64,000 nucleotides of DNA from Roridomyces roridus (Eukaryota > Basidiomycota > Agaricomycetes > Agaricales > Mycenaceae). Where the stretch lies: NCBI GenBank assembly GCA_029378245.1, contig JARKIF010000080.1, positions 1 to 64,000 of the forward strand, in the 5' to 3' direction. Shown piece after piece: positions 45,561 to 55,757 of this stretch. Position numbers and translations under genes: made by a program. The notes below the pieces were generated by a model that was not told the DNA's origin, made no database searches, and saw only the letters and a list, made by a program, of their open reading frames with translations. How positions within the stretch are numbered: the first letter of the stretch is position 1; every line of letters begins with the position of its first letter.

Positions 45561-47036
45561 TTAGTGGAACATTATCTGACACCCCCACTCGTCCATGAGA
45601 TCTGCCGCTTCCCGGCCCTCCAGAGTCAAAATATCCAAGCCCCCACGGCGTAGCTCATCCAATCCGTCCCAAAACGCCGGCGGCAATGGCGGGAATCTTT
45701 TGGAAGAAACCAACGCAGCTCGTCGCAGTCGTAAAGATTTCAGCATATTGACGAATAGACAGTGATCAATGCCGTCGAAGAAATCGGTACCGAAGGATAT
45801 GGAGTCGAGGTTCGGGGCTGGGCTCAGTGTGAGTGCGGAAATGAGGGCGTTGGCTTGCAATTGGGTGCTGTAGCCGCCGATGGAGACGACCACAGCGAGG
45901 TCGACGATGCTCGGGAGGTCGTGCAGGATGGGTGCGATGAGGGTGTCTTGAGGCGCACCGTGTACGACGAATCTGCGCAGGGGACATGATGAGCGCTCGA
46001 CGAGAGCAGCGATGAATGGTCCGGGATTTGGAGCGTGCGCTCCGAGCATCCGAATCCCGAGTTCTTCGAGACCCGGGGTGGTGAGGAGGCCTATTATCTC
46101 TATGGACGCTACATAGGCTCGGCGAAGAGAGGGGAGGACGAGGGGTACGCCGGTATATTCTGTGAAATCGCCCATGATGCGCGCTTGGACTAGGTTGGTC
46201 GCTGCGGATAGGATTCGGACGTGCATCCACGTTGGAACGTCGAGATCGTAATGTGTCAATTGCTGAATAGGAAATTGGATGGACGTTGTGAAACCCTCTA
46301 CGACGCAGAGTTGACGAAGGAGGGGGGCGTTACGGAAGGCGTCGACGGAGTTCATGTCGGCCTTTGTATGATCGTCGTCCCACTGGAGCCACAATCGATG
46401 AAGGAGAGGCACGCGATCCCGAATAGCAGTGAATGCTGGTAGCATCGGGCGTGTCAGGCCCAAGACAGCCTCCTCCCAACGGGGGGACTGCTCCACGAGA
46501 AGCTGGAACATTTCCAGTTGAGGCGCGGGGTCGAGTGTCCGTGATGGTATAAACCAAATCCTCAGACCTCGAGCGCGCTGGATCTGGGTCTTGACGGCCT
46601 CCAAAGACCAGGCGTCGCCTCTGCTGTAGCTGATGACGATTCTGGTCCACAACGACGGAGTGGATACCGCGATTTGCCTCCAAAGAGAGCTTACTCGCGT
46701 CAATACCCACGGACTCTGGCTGAATCCACGGGGGCTGGGAGACACCTCATAAGATGGAGGCAGCGTCCAGAGGAAAATGTCGGCCCAAACTTCGGGCGGG
46801 ATTATTCGGATGGGAGACAAGATTGCTTGATTCTCTGCTCGGAGCACGGAGAGGGAGGCTTTTTCTGTCTCGAGCAGGGATATCTCGTTGTCGATAGCAA
46901 CCAAGCGCGCGTCGATTCTGGAGTTTGTGGATCGGACGAGGATGGTGTCTGAGTCCGACGGTGCTATGTTGGAGTCCAGTAGAGTGAGATGGCTAGATCT
47001 AAGTCCACTCGGTTTCAGGGGAGCAATGGAGTGCAT
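45561..47036 (-). CDS. F-box protein (491 aa, single exon)
   Basis: The first in-frame ATG is at 47036 and the frame ends at 45561. The start has a short coiled coil (DARLVAIDNEISLLETEKASLSVLRAE). It is followed by ILSPIRIIPPEVWADIFLWTLPP, the classic Agaricomycete F-box core, and by VSSLWRQIAVSTPSLWTRI. The remainder is a leucine-rich region with LLHRLWLQWDD, LTHYDLDVPTWMHVRIL, LPSLRRAYVASI, GLEELGIRM and LDILTLEGREAADL. It would bind Skp1 and act as a substrate receptor in an SCF complex; the target is unknown. An upstream TTG at 47108 in the same frame was not chosen as start. The gene is divergent from the tiny gene at 47150, with 113 bp between the two ATGs. Confidence 0.85.
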   Translation of the reverse strand: MHSIAPLKPSGLRSSHLTLLDSNIAPSDSDTILVRSTNSRIDARLVAIDNEISLLETEKASLSVLRAENQAILSPIRIIPPEVWADIFLWTLPPSYEVSPSPRGFSQSPWVLTRVSSLWRQIAVSTPSLWTRIVISYSRGDAWSLEAVKTQIQRARGLRIWFIPSRTLDPAPQLEMFQLLVEQSPRWEEAVLGLTRPMLPAFTAIRDRVPLLHRLWLQWDDDHTKADMNSVDAFRNAPLLRQLCVVEGFTTSIQFPIQQLTHYDLDVPTWMHVRILSAATNLVQARIMGDFTEYTGVPLVLPSLRRAYVASIEIIGLLTTPGLEELGIRMLGAHAPNPGPFIAALVERSSCPLRRFVVHGAPQDTLIAPILHDLPSIVDLAVVVSIGGYSTQLQANALISALTLSPAPNLDSISFGTDFFDGIDHCLFVNMLKSLRLRRAALVSSKRFPPLPPAFWDGLDELRRGGLDILTLEGREAADLMDEWGCQIMFH

Positions 47037-47149
47037 TAACGTCGGAGAGCAAGACGAGGAGTCAGATCTAGTCAGAGTCGGTAGAGAGGAGGACGGATCA
47101 AAAACCAAACAAACAAATCTTGACTAACGACCGTTGAACGACCGTCACC

Positions 47150-47492
47150 ATGGCACGATACTCAAGTAGCGTAGCTCTTGCCATTTTCTCCCCACACGAT
47201 GGATATCTCGCCTTGTGAGTCTATCCAGACTGTTTCTCTAGTGCCGTCTCTTTATTGGGAGCTGCGGAGTGCAGGATGGTGACCTCGACTGACCCGGATT
47301 GCGACGGTACGTCTTTTTTTCATCCAATTCGTCTCAGTTCATCTTCATATAACTTCATTCACAATACTCATATGATCAGCATCTCATGCATGTCCGCGCT
47401 CTTCTGTGGCTCAAACCTCTGAGGACCAATGCTCTATGAGCGCAGCTACATACCATGTAGCTGTACCGAGTAAGGCACGACCATCTCAGTAA
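47150..47492 (+). CDS. tiny unknown protein (3 exons, 69 aa)
   Basis: Exons 47150-47214, 47275-47306 and 47380-47492 join in phase with canonical GTGAGT and GTACGT donors. The ATG is in a strong context (CACCATGG). The product begins MARYSSSVALAIFSPHDGYLALM, has four cysteines in the second half (DPDCDASHACP, EDQCSM) and no evident signal peptide. No family is recognised. It shares a 113-bp intergenic region with the divergent F-box gene. Cysteine content and size are compatible with a small secreted or metal-binding peptide, but this is only a suggestion. Bases 47493-48295 hold no supported gene. Confidence 0.4.
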
Positions 47493-48295
47493 AGCCTCGT
47501 GTCTAACGCTTCCCTTCAGTTTCCACGAAGCTCCCTCGCCTCAGGCTCGTCTTCCTCGCTCCTTCCTCGCGTATCTATACCCCCCCAAACACATGTTCCC
47601 TCCGTCACGAAGAGGCTTAAATACGAGGCCCATACCCATCCCTCCCAGCGACATCTACATGGCCGACGCCGAATTTCGTGCTCAGTCAGCCCGCGACCTC
47701 AAGCCGACGTGGGTCAAGCCGCTCGACACCGCCTCGCATCGGTTCTCTCGCATCTCGAGTGCTGCAGCCAGCACTCGATTGTGGGTTCTCATGAATCAGC
47801 AAGAGCCCGCCAGTGCGCCCCACATACCCTGGAAATGACCAGAAACCCCCCGGGTACCCTCCCCTTGCCAGTAACTTGAGATGGAGGTGTCCGATTCGAA
47901 ACCGGATTGGTCAATTTTGCCATCTGCTACTCGCTTTTCTTTTTCCCTGCCATGTTCTAGGTTCAGATATCCACCAAAGGTCCTTTTACTTGCAACAGCC
48001 GTCATCAGGGTTCTTCGGTCACGAACAATACCTACTTGGTTGTTCTCACCGTTTCGACGGAATGTCAAAAAATCCCTTCAACCGAACGCCGGTGGCGGGA
48101 TTCGATCCCACACGGCACCCGGGGGTTCTAGCTTTCGTTTGGACAAGCTCATTGCTTGAGAAGTTGAGGTCAACATTCAAACATTTATTGGACGTTGAAC
48201 GTTTTGAACGTTGATTGAGTGGAAATTGCTCTTGAACTTGGGAGGCATCTGTCCTTGGGGCAAACAAATTCTCGAATCATTATTGCAGTTCATTA

Positions 48296-48721
48296 GATGG
48301 TTTGTGCAAAAGCCGCATGAACCGCATCTCCGTGCGGCTTTTTGGCATTGTGCATAACCGCACGAAATAAACGAGTGGTGATCAATCAGAGATGTGATGC
48401 GGATCAATCCTATCAGTCCGGCAGTGATCATAGGCTTTGCCGACTGCCGGATCGGCCATGTCAGCCACCTGCGAGCCGAATCGAACGGCAATGGTCAACA
48501 GCTCCACCATGACCTCAGCATGATGTCCGAACTCTTCTCGCCTGTGCCGGACTCCAGTGGGCTCCACACTCAACGTGGGACAGGATGGGCCGTGATCGGC
48601 GATCTATCGGCATCGTGCGTGCCGCCAGAAGCCGTGGACCCGAGAAATCAGACCGACACGAAAGCCGCATGCGGCTTTGTACAATGCCATAAAAAGCCGC
48701 GCGGCTTTTGCACAACCCATC
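48296..48721 (+). mobile_element. TA-flanked MITE (426 bp), Tc1/mariner-like
   Basis: The left end GATGGTTTGTGCAAAAGCCGC is matched (one mismatch) by the inverted right end, and TA flanks both sides (48294-48295 and 48722-48723). Inside each end a second palindromic block built on AAGCCGC/GCGGCTT and GGCATTGT.CA is repeated. There is no coding capacity. A TA duplication with short inverted ends is typical of Tc1/mariner-type MITEs. Confidence 0.7.
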
Positions 48722-48759
48722 TATTCAAATTTCAAAATGGATAATGGTTGGCAAAAAAC

Positions 48760-48960
48760 AATCATCGGGTTTTCTTCGGCCATACAAAGTAAAAAGGTTC
48801 ATTTGCGTCGCCCGGTCGGCAGTGGTTGGCCCTCCAATTTGAAAGCACAATGTATGAAATTCAACCTGATTCAAGGTGAAGTAGCCGAAAAGAATCCAAC
48901 ACAGTGCATGCCCATGCTGCCGTCGGGAGTCGAACCCACCATTTCATTTTTGAAGCAGAG
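48760..48960. repeat. outlying copy of the T-loop-like repeat family
   Basis: This stretch aligns with 41810-41925: CCCGG.CGGCAGTGGTTG, then ATGAAATTCA.C.TGATTCAAGGT, AAGTAGCCGAAAA and CGGGAGTCGAACCCA. Orientation is the same. It ends shortly before the 5' flank of the glucanase gene. Bases 48961-49534 show no other feature. Confidence 0.6.
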
Positions 48961-49534
48961 CTCCAAGGTGTATGTATGTAGGACCCTGCAGCCAGATGAA
49001 CGAGGACGGCGCCAAAGGCCTATATATCCTGAAACCCTCCTAGCAATTGCATAGATCTCGCCAGGAACATGGTGTAGGTTGACAAAGTGACACGGACCGG
49101 TTGGCGTGGGATATAAGTTCACCACTGCCGTCGATTCCTTCGTCCCTGTGCCTTCCTGGCCTTGCAAGACACCCCATTCGATGCCCTCTTGTCTTCATAC
49201 GAAACCCGATCACAACAGAATAAGCGGGGCACCTGACTGACGGGGAGGGGTTGATATGAAACTCTGCCCAGGAGGACTGGATTTTAAGCAGCTCTTTCGA
49301 CCAGTCCTGGAGACGGCTGATGATGCTCATCATACGCAGAATAAGAATATCAAGAGAGAAGTAAAACTGTAGCAGAGAGAGGAAGCCGATCGAACCCATA
49401 AAAAGCACCGCCGAGGAGCCGAGTGATTTGATCTCGGCCTTGGCGGAGCTTGGCGTGTGCCACACACGGGCAGGCGACGGCAAGGCTCCCCTTCTCCACA
49501 CTCCTCCACGACTGGCGACGACCCCGACACGACC

Positions 49535-52034
49535 ATGCAAGAACGGGAGCATACCGCCCCCTTCGTTCTCCACCCCGACTCACCTGCTTCCCGCCCGCTG
49601 ACTGTCGCTGGCACCGAATCGTTCAGGGACTCGTACGTTGGCGCGGAGACGTCGCATAACAACTCGAGTGCCCTCCTCGGCGCCAGTGCAGTCGGAGCAC
49701 GAGACTCTTTCTACACTGATAAGGCTGCTACAGGTGGTGGACGACCGAGAGGCCGTGGAATCCTCATGCGCGTTCTGCTGGGCCTCGCAGTGCTGGTTGT
49801 CGTGGTTCTCGCAGTGGTACTCCCTGTTTACTTTGTCGTTGTCAAACCGCGGAACCACCACAACTTGTCGTCCTCTTCCTCTCCTTCCTCCAATACCGAC
49901 CCAAGCGGGGGGACCAGCTCCAGCAATCCCAGCGGTGGTACGACTCCAGGTGGCGTAGCCGCTGTGACGACGGGCGGCGATGGGAGCACTGTCACCACGT
50001 CCACCGGGGACACGTTCACGTATTCGAACAAGTTTGGTGGCTACTGGGTTTCTGATCCTGCCGATCCCTTCAACGATGGCGCCAGTCCGAACAGTTGGAC
50101 GCCTCCGCTGAATACGAGCTGGGATTTTGCCATGGATCGGATCTATGGTGTCAATCTGGGAGGATGGTTCGTCCTCGAGCCTTTCATCGCACCCGCGCTG
50201 TTCCAGGCGTATCCATCCGCCAAGGATGAATGGAGTCTGTCTGCGCTCATGGCTGCTGACGGCACGCTTCAGAGCAAGATGGAGGAGCACTATGATACCT
50301 TCATCGTACGTCCTTCTTATTTTAATCATATGAACGCTGACATTGGGTTCGCAGACGGAGCAAGACATTGCCCAAATTGCGGGTGCGGGGCTCAATTGGG
50401 TTCGCCTGCCCATTCCGTTTTGGGCCGTTGGGTGAGTCTGCCTCGACTCTCTACATAGATCCACTCAACTTGTCTCAGCACCTGGTCCGACGTCGGTGTC
50501 GCACCCGACGGCAGCACCGTCAGCGAACCGTTCCTTGAGGGCGTCGCGTGGAAGTGCGTGTCCCTTTTCATCTCTGAACCCCACATTCACCGTTTTACAG
50601 GTACATCGTGCGCATGCTCGGCTGGGCGCGAAAGTATGGGATTCGCGTCAACCTCGATCTCCATACCATGCCCGGATCTCAGAATGGTAGGTCTCTTACC
50701 ATATGTGGGCGCCCTGTGCTTATATGTCGCAGGCTACAACCACTCCGGCAAGGGCGGCCAAGTCAACTTCCTCAACGGTATCATGGGCATCGCGAACGCG
50801 CAACGCGCGCTGGACTACATACGTACGATCACGGAGTTCATTTCGCAGCCCGAGTACAAGAATGTGGTACCAGTTTTTGGCATCATGAACGAGGCGCTGC
50901 TCAAGACGATCGGAAGAGCACAGTTGACGAGCTTGTTTGTCCCTTCCTCCCGCTGCAACTAATTCGGCATTGATCTCAACTCTTCAGCTACCTTGAGGCG
51001 CACGACATGATTCGCGGTATCACTGGATTTGGCGCCGGCAACGGGCCGTACATCTCCATCCACGACGGGTTCGACGGGCTGTCCAACTGGGCGGGATTCC
51101 TCGAGGGCTCGGACCGCATCATGCTTGACACGCATCCTTACTTCGCGTTCAACCGCCAGCCGAACACCGCACCTGTAGCCACGGGTACGGATCCCAAGAG
51201 TGCGGGGGGACAGTGGCCGAAACAGGCGTGTAATTCTTGGGCATCGTCTATCACTAATAGGTGGGTGTCTCTCTCTCTTTTTATTTGGTCTTGTGAATTG
51301 GTTACTTCTAGTCGTTCGGCGGTGGGGGTGACTGTTGCGGGAGAGTTTAGCAATGGGATTAACGACTGCGGGCTTTACTTGAATGGCGTCAATGGGTCGA
51401 CGTCCTACGGCGGGGATTGCAATGATTGGCAGGATTCGTCGAATTGGAGTGCGGCGACCAAGGCTGGGCTTTTGCAGTTTGCGCTCGCCAGTATGGATGC
51501 GATGCAGGATTGGTCAATCTCTACTTATCTCCTCTTGTATTTCATTCCCTGATGTGTTCTAGGTTCTTCTGGACTTGGAAGATCGGGAACTCCACGAGCG
51601 GGATCGTCGAATCGCCTTTGTGGTCCTACCAAGCGGGGTTGGAAGGCGGGTGGATGCCGACTGATCCCCGCACGGCATTGGGCAAGTGCGCCGCGTTGGG
51701 CGTCGAGGTCGAGCCTTTTGACGGGACGTATCAATCGTGGCAGACTGGTGGGGCGGGTGCAGGGATGATTGCGCCTGAATCGATAAAGGAGTTTGGGCAG
51801 TGGCCGCCTGCGACGGTGTCGAATGTGGATGGGCCGGTTGGGTTTTTGGCGACGTATACGGCGACGGGGAGTGTGCTGACGTTGATGTATGCCACGCCGA
51901 CGGTCAGTGTGAGCGTGGACGGGTGGGCGAACCCGAGCGATACGGCGTCGTTTGTGACTGCTGTGGCGGGGTGCACGTATACGAATGCGTGGAGTGCGCT
52001 TAACCTGCCTGCCCCGACGGCCGCGTGCAAGTGA
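49535..52034 (+). CDS. membrane-anchored GH5 exo-beta-1,3-glucanase (8 exons, 718 aa)
   Basis: Exons 49535-50305, 50355-50431, 50479-50553, 50601-50686, 50733-50934, 50988-51260, 51312-51512 and 51563-52034 join in phase. The protein has a cytosolic tail of about 70 residues, one transmembrane helix (ILMRVLLGLAVLVVVVLAVV), a Ser/Gly-rich stalk and an extracellular catalytic domain. That domain carries the family landmarks GVNLGGWFVLEPFI, GLNWVRLPIPFWAV, RVNLDLHTMPGSQNGYNHSG, the acid/base Glu in GIMNEALLKTIG, DTHPYF, and the nucleophile Glu in VAGEFSNGINDC. The last part has FFWTWKIGNS and SPLWSYQAGLEGGWMPTDPR. It trims beta-1,3-glucan at the cell surface, so it is likely involved in wall remodelling. 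The acid/base motif reads NEA instead of the common NEP. Bases 52035-52735 hold no gene. Confidence 0.92.
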
Positions 52035-52738
52035 GCGTTCTGCTTTTGTTTATTCTTATTCGGGGGTTGGGATTGTTCGTTCGTTCGTTACTTATTGGAC
52101 ATTTTTTATGCAGTAGTGCTTATATGTAACTAACTTGACCGGATACAGCACCAAGAGCCGGCATCAAACTGAATCGTTGAGGCTTGGACCCAAGAGGGAC
52201 CTTTTTGTATCCCGTTTTCTGTTCTATTTACTTACGCCGACGCATTCTAGACTGGGAAAACACGGGTGGACCATCACGCCGCGGAGCAACCGAAAGGAAT
52301 ATGTCGTACATTAAATTTTGAGGTGCGAAGATGAACTTGATTTCCTATGGACACTGGGGAATTTCTTATTTATGTCCCATAAGGCTCGCCAACCCAAAAT
52401 ATTGTGCAGTTCATATTGTGTAGTTGCTCCACATCTCATAAGTAGACTCCAAGCAGTTTGCTGGTGCTCAGGTACTCCGAGCACCCGGTATTTCTCTTTC
52501 ACATTGTCACCGCACTTCTTCTTTCTCCTCGGCCTCTTTACCCCACGGCTCCTCTGACGAAAAGACCAAGTTCACGGCTCGAAATAAACATTCCCGTGTG
52601 TCGCAGCGCACCTGCGTGGAGCCCAAAAGTGTCAGATTCACGGAACCTTTACAGCACGCTTGCCTCGAGGCTCGCATCACTCATTTATGTTCTTCTGACA
52701 CTCTCCAATCAGCTACTAGCCAAATCTCCAATCAGTCA

Positions 52739-52943
52739 CACGGTGGATAAAGAGTTGTCACTTTTTCTTTGTGGTGCATCTGTCACTTTTTTCAGCCTCG
52801 AAAAAAGGGACACATCCCCTTTGTCAATCCTTTGTGCTATTTTTAGAATAAAGGAACGACAAAGGAGAGTGCAACATGACAAGTGCTGGAAAAAAAGTGA
52901 CAGTTGCACCAAAATGAAAAGTGACAACTGATTATCCGCCGTG
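52739..52943 (+). mobile_element. 205-bp MITE with 3-bp target duplication
   Basis: The ends CACGGTGGATAA and TTATCCGCCGTG are inverted, and the inverted homology continues for about 60 bp (TTGTCACTTTTT.C, GGTGCA.CTGTCACTTTTTT). TCA flanks both ends (52736-52738 and 52944-52946). The interior is A/T-rich and non-coding. A 3-bp duplication fits either CACTA or PIF/Harbinger families. Confidence 0.72.
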
Positions 52944-53657
52944 TCATTCCTATGGAAGGCCGGACAGTCGAGCTCGTTTTGGCAAGCGAATGATGCAGGA
53001 CCCGAGAGACCGCCGAGCCGTGATATCAATCTCCACCGTCACTCCCGCGTATCACTGTCACAGCGCTCTTGGCCGCCACCACCTACGCTCACACAGCTAC
53101 TCGGACTCGGCCCCACCGACACCTCATACGCGCTCTCATCGTGTTCGTCCACCGCTCGGGCCGCTCCGTCTGTTATCCATTCGACTCAGTCAAGTACAGT
53201 ACTTGGACCACGACCGCGGGATTCGGAGCGTCATGTACTTATGGGGAGTGTGGATATGCGGGTATCGGACGAGAAAAGGGCAACATCGGTGAGTTACTGT
53301 TCTTCCCTCCCTAACTCTTCCTGGCTTGGCGCCGCTGCCATTTTCTGCCACGCCATTGCCGCCGTTCTTCGCACACGCGGAGCATGCATTCTCAGCGGTG
53401 GCGTGTCCGCATTCCCCTACTCCGCACAACGAGGGACTGGATGCCCGGGAGCAGCGTAATAACTGCTTCCGCCGGGGTTTTGCTCAGTCTCAGTCCCGGT
53501 GTATTTACGTCGGCCTACATGTACAGTGTCGTATATCAGACCCAATGAACCCTTTCATGGCTAGAAACTCACTCGTCTTACATGTTTCAATGATGGTCCC
53601 ACTTCAACTGCCTCCCGAGCTCATTGTCACTGAATCCTCCTCCGTTGAAAAGGTCTA

Positions 53658-54712
53658 CTACATAGCAGTGAGTATTTTCTCCACCTGATTCTCGTCTTCC
53701 TCCGAATTTTCATCTTCCTCGTCCGACGTTAAATCTGCAAGCAAGAAATCATCTTCTATAATCGGAACAAACTGCGTGCCCGCCAGCAGTGGTTCATCCC
53801 TCTCTATCATGGCGTCAAGGAGTTGATGGTGGCCGTCGTCTTGTTGGTAGGATTAGGCGATACTCCATGGTGAGTAAGTGAACTCACCAATACCAAGACC
53901 ATTATTGACTCCGCCGTAGTATATGTAGCCCTCTCTGCCTTGAGCCAAGTTTTCAAGGTTGGGAATAAGCTCTAGATGCTCCTCGCGATAGTCGTCTTCC
54001 GCCATTGTGAGTACGTGACCCCATTCAGCATCTCTATCTCTTGGCATGCGATCGAAAGTGTCGGGATGCTCAAACCGTTGTAGAATCTGCAAGTACACCT
54101 CCCAAACGTTGGTCTGCGAGACAGGCGGGTTGCCGATGTCACCATAGAACTCCGCTGCCAGGGCAGCAAAGTCATCTGGGACGAACTTGAAGACGTCGTG
54201 ACCACGCGGTGCATACAGACTTCGAACGTGCTCGATGGCGTTGGTATCAGCCATAATCTGATGAATTGTGAACAGATCATTCGTGTCCCAGGGCAAATTC
54301 ACATACCTTGAAGTCCAAGGCACCATAATCATCCGGATACTGGAATATATCATTCGGAACACCATGCGGTAGGATTTTGTTACGATCCGCGCGTTTTGCA
54401 GTGGTGTTGACGCGATTGACGTAGTTGTCGATTTCAGCTTGAAGCCAAGGAATGAAGACCCATCGGAATACCAGGCTGCGCAAGCTTAGAAAAGTGAATT
54501 CTTTTTTGATTCCACACACACCTTTCGAGCAGATTTCCGGGACTATACCACCCTTTGTGAACCCTAATTTCGAGCACATTCTCGAAACCAGGTGCGAAAC
54601 GCTGCCGAAACTGCGACCACGCAATCTCCGGCTTTATGTTCTTCTTGTCGTTCATCCAACGATGTTGCAACGTATGCTGGAGGGACGGATCCTGGTAGTG
54701 GCGCAGCAGATT
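53658..54712 (-). pseudogene. 5'-truncated integrase-like (DDE) transposase remnant
   Basis: Minus-strand exons 54712-54522, 54475-54307, 54257-53888 and 53839-53658 join in phase. They encode a C-terminal part: NLLRHYQDPSLQHTLQH, WYSPGNLLESLVFRWVFIPW, ELDNYV-type text reading EIDNYVNRVNTTAKRADRNK, LPHGVPNDIFQYPDDYGALDFK, then HVRSLYAPRGHDVFKFVPDDF and an acidic tail ending KILTAM. RVN.T.KR.DRNK..PHGVP followed by DYGALDFK is, from memory, characteristic of integrase-core-domain proteins carried by transposons of Agaricomycetes. The catalytic DDE part should lie upstream, but an in-frame stop and unrelated DNA follow at 54713, so it is missing. The splice sites are intact, so the truncation may be recent. 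Confidence 0.6.
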
Positions 54713-55224
54713 TGATTATGCCCGGGCCCCGTGATAAATGAGGAGCAGTCACAGAGTCTTGCACTTGGGACGCAGTCAAGTGAAGATTGAGTAAGTTCAA
54801 GGCTATTGTACGGTAGTACCAGACACATCCGATATCGAACGATGCGCCAGCCCTTAGGCGTCAGGCAACTTGGACATGTTGCTCTATTGATCGCCGTAAA
54901 AAGTTGGCCCTGGATAATGCGCAGGGACAGTGGGCTAAACTTCAGAACACGATCCATACCAGATGTATGCATTCTCTAGGTTTTACAGCACCCCGTTTAC
55001 AGCACCCCGAGGCAGCTATGCAATTGTGCGGTGCATTAGTTCATTGCTGTTATTTGATCCGACAGATGGCCAATGCCCTGTCCGAGGTTGACTCTGGGGA
55101 GGGCCAGGGAGGGCCCCGGCTAATGCCCAGGGACCAACCAGGGACTGTGGTCTAAGCTCCAGAATGTAGTTCATATCAAATTTACAGATTATACAAGTAT
55201 TTACAGTACAGACGTAGGTATGAC

Positions 55225-55757
55225 TAGGGCTCCGACCCGACCGTCAAAATGATGGGTCAACGAGCCGTCACGACGGGTGCCGGCCCGGCCGTACAGCCCT
55301 CTGAAGCCACAATTTTGACGGCCGGGTCCGGGTCCGGTTCCTTGGCTGACGGGGTACCCGTTCCCGGCCGTCGACGGGCCATGACGGGTGGTGACGGGTC
55401 CTCGGCTAATTACCCATGCCGAGCTGCCATCATCACTTGATGCTCCAGGGGTAGCGCACTTGGGTCATCGGCAATCTTCCTGATGGCCCACTACTGCGCT
55501 TCTGGAGGCTTCCCGAGTACCAATCCGTAATTTTGACCTCGGCATCACGTTCACATCAATCTGATGATCAATTTAGCTGGAGGCACGGGCTGTCACCACT
55601 CTAACCCGTCATGACGGCCGTGACGGGTCTGACGGGTACCACCCGGCCGTTTTGAGGCCTCGCAACATGGTCTGACGGCCGGGTGGGGCCCGTCCGACCT
55701 CCCATGACGGCCGTCAGAGCGACGGCCGTCGCCGTCAACGGCCGGGTCGGAGCCCTA
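55225..55757 (+). mobile_element. hAT-type MITE (533 bp) nested in the 3.4-kb element
   Basis: TAGGGCTCCGACCCG at the left is inverted at the right end, and the 8 bp GGTATGAC flank both sides (55217-55224 and 55758-55765). GACGG/CCGTC motifs occur many times near both ends as subterminal repeats. There is no coding capacity. TAGGG-type ends and an 8-bp duplication indicate the hAT superfamily. The ends differ from those of the hAT MITE at 22 kb, so they represent a second family. Confidence 0.85.
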
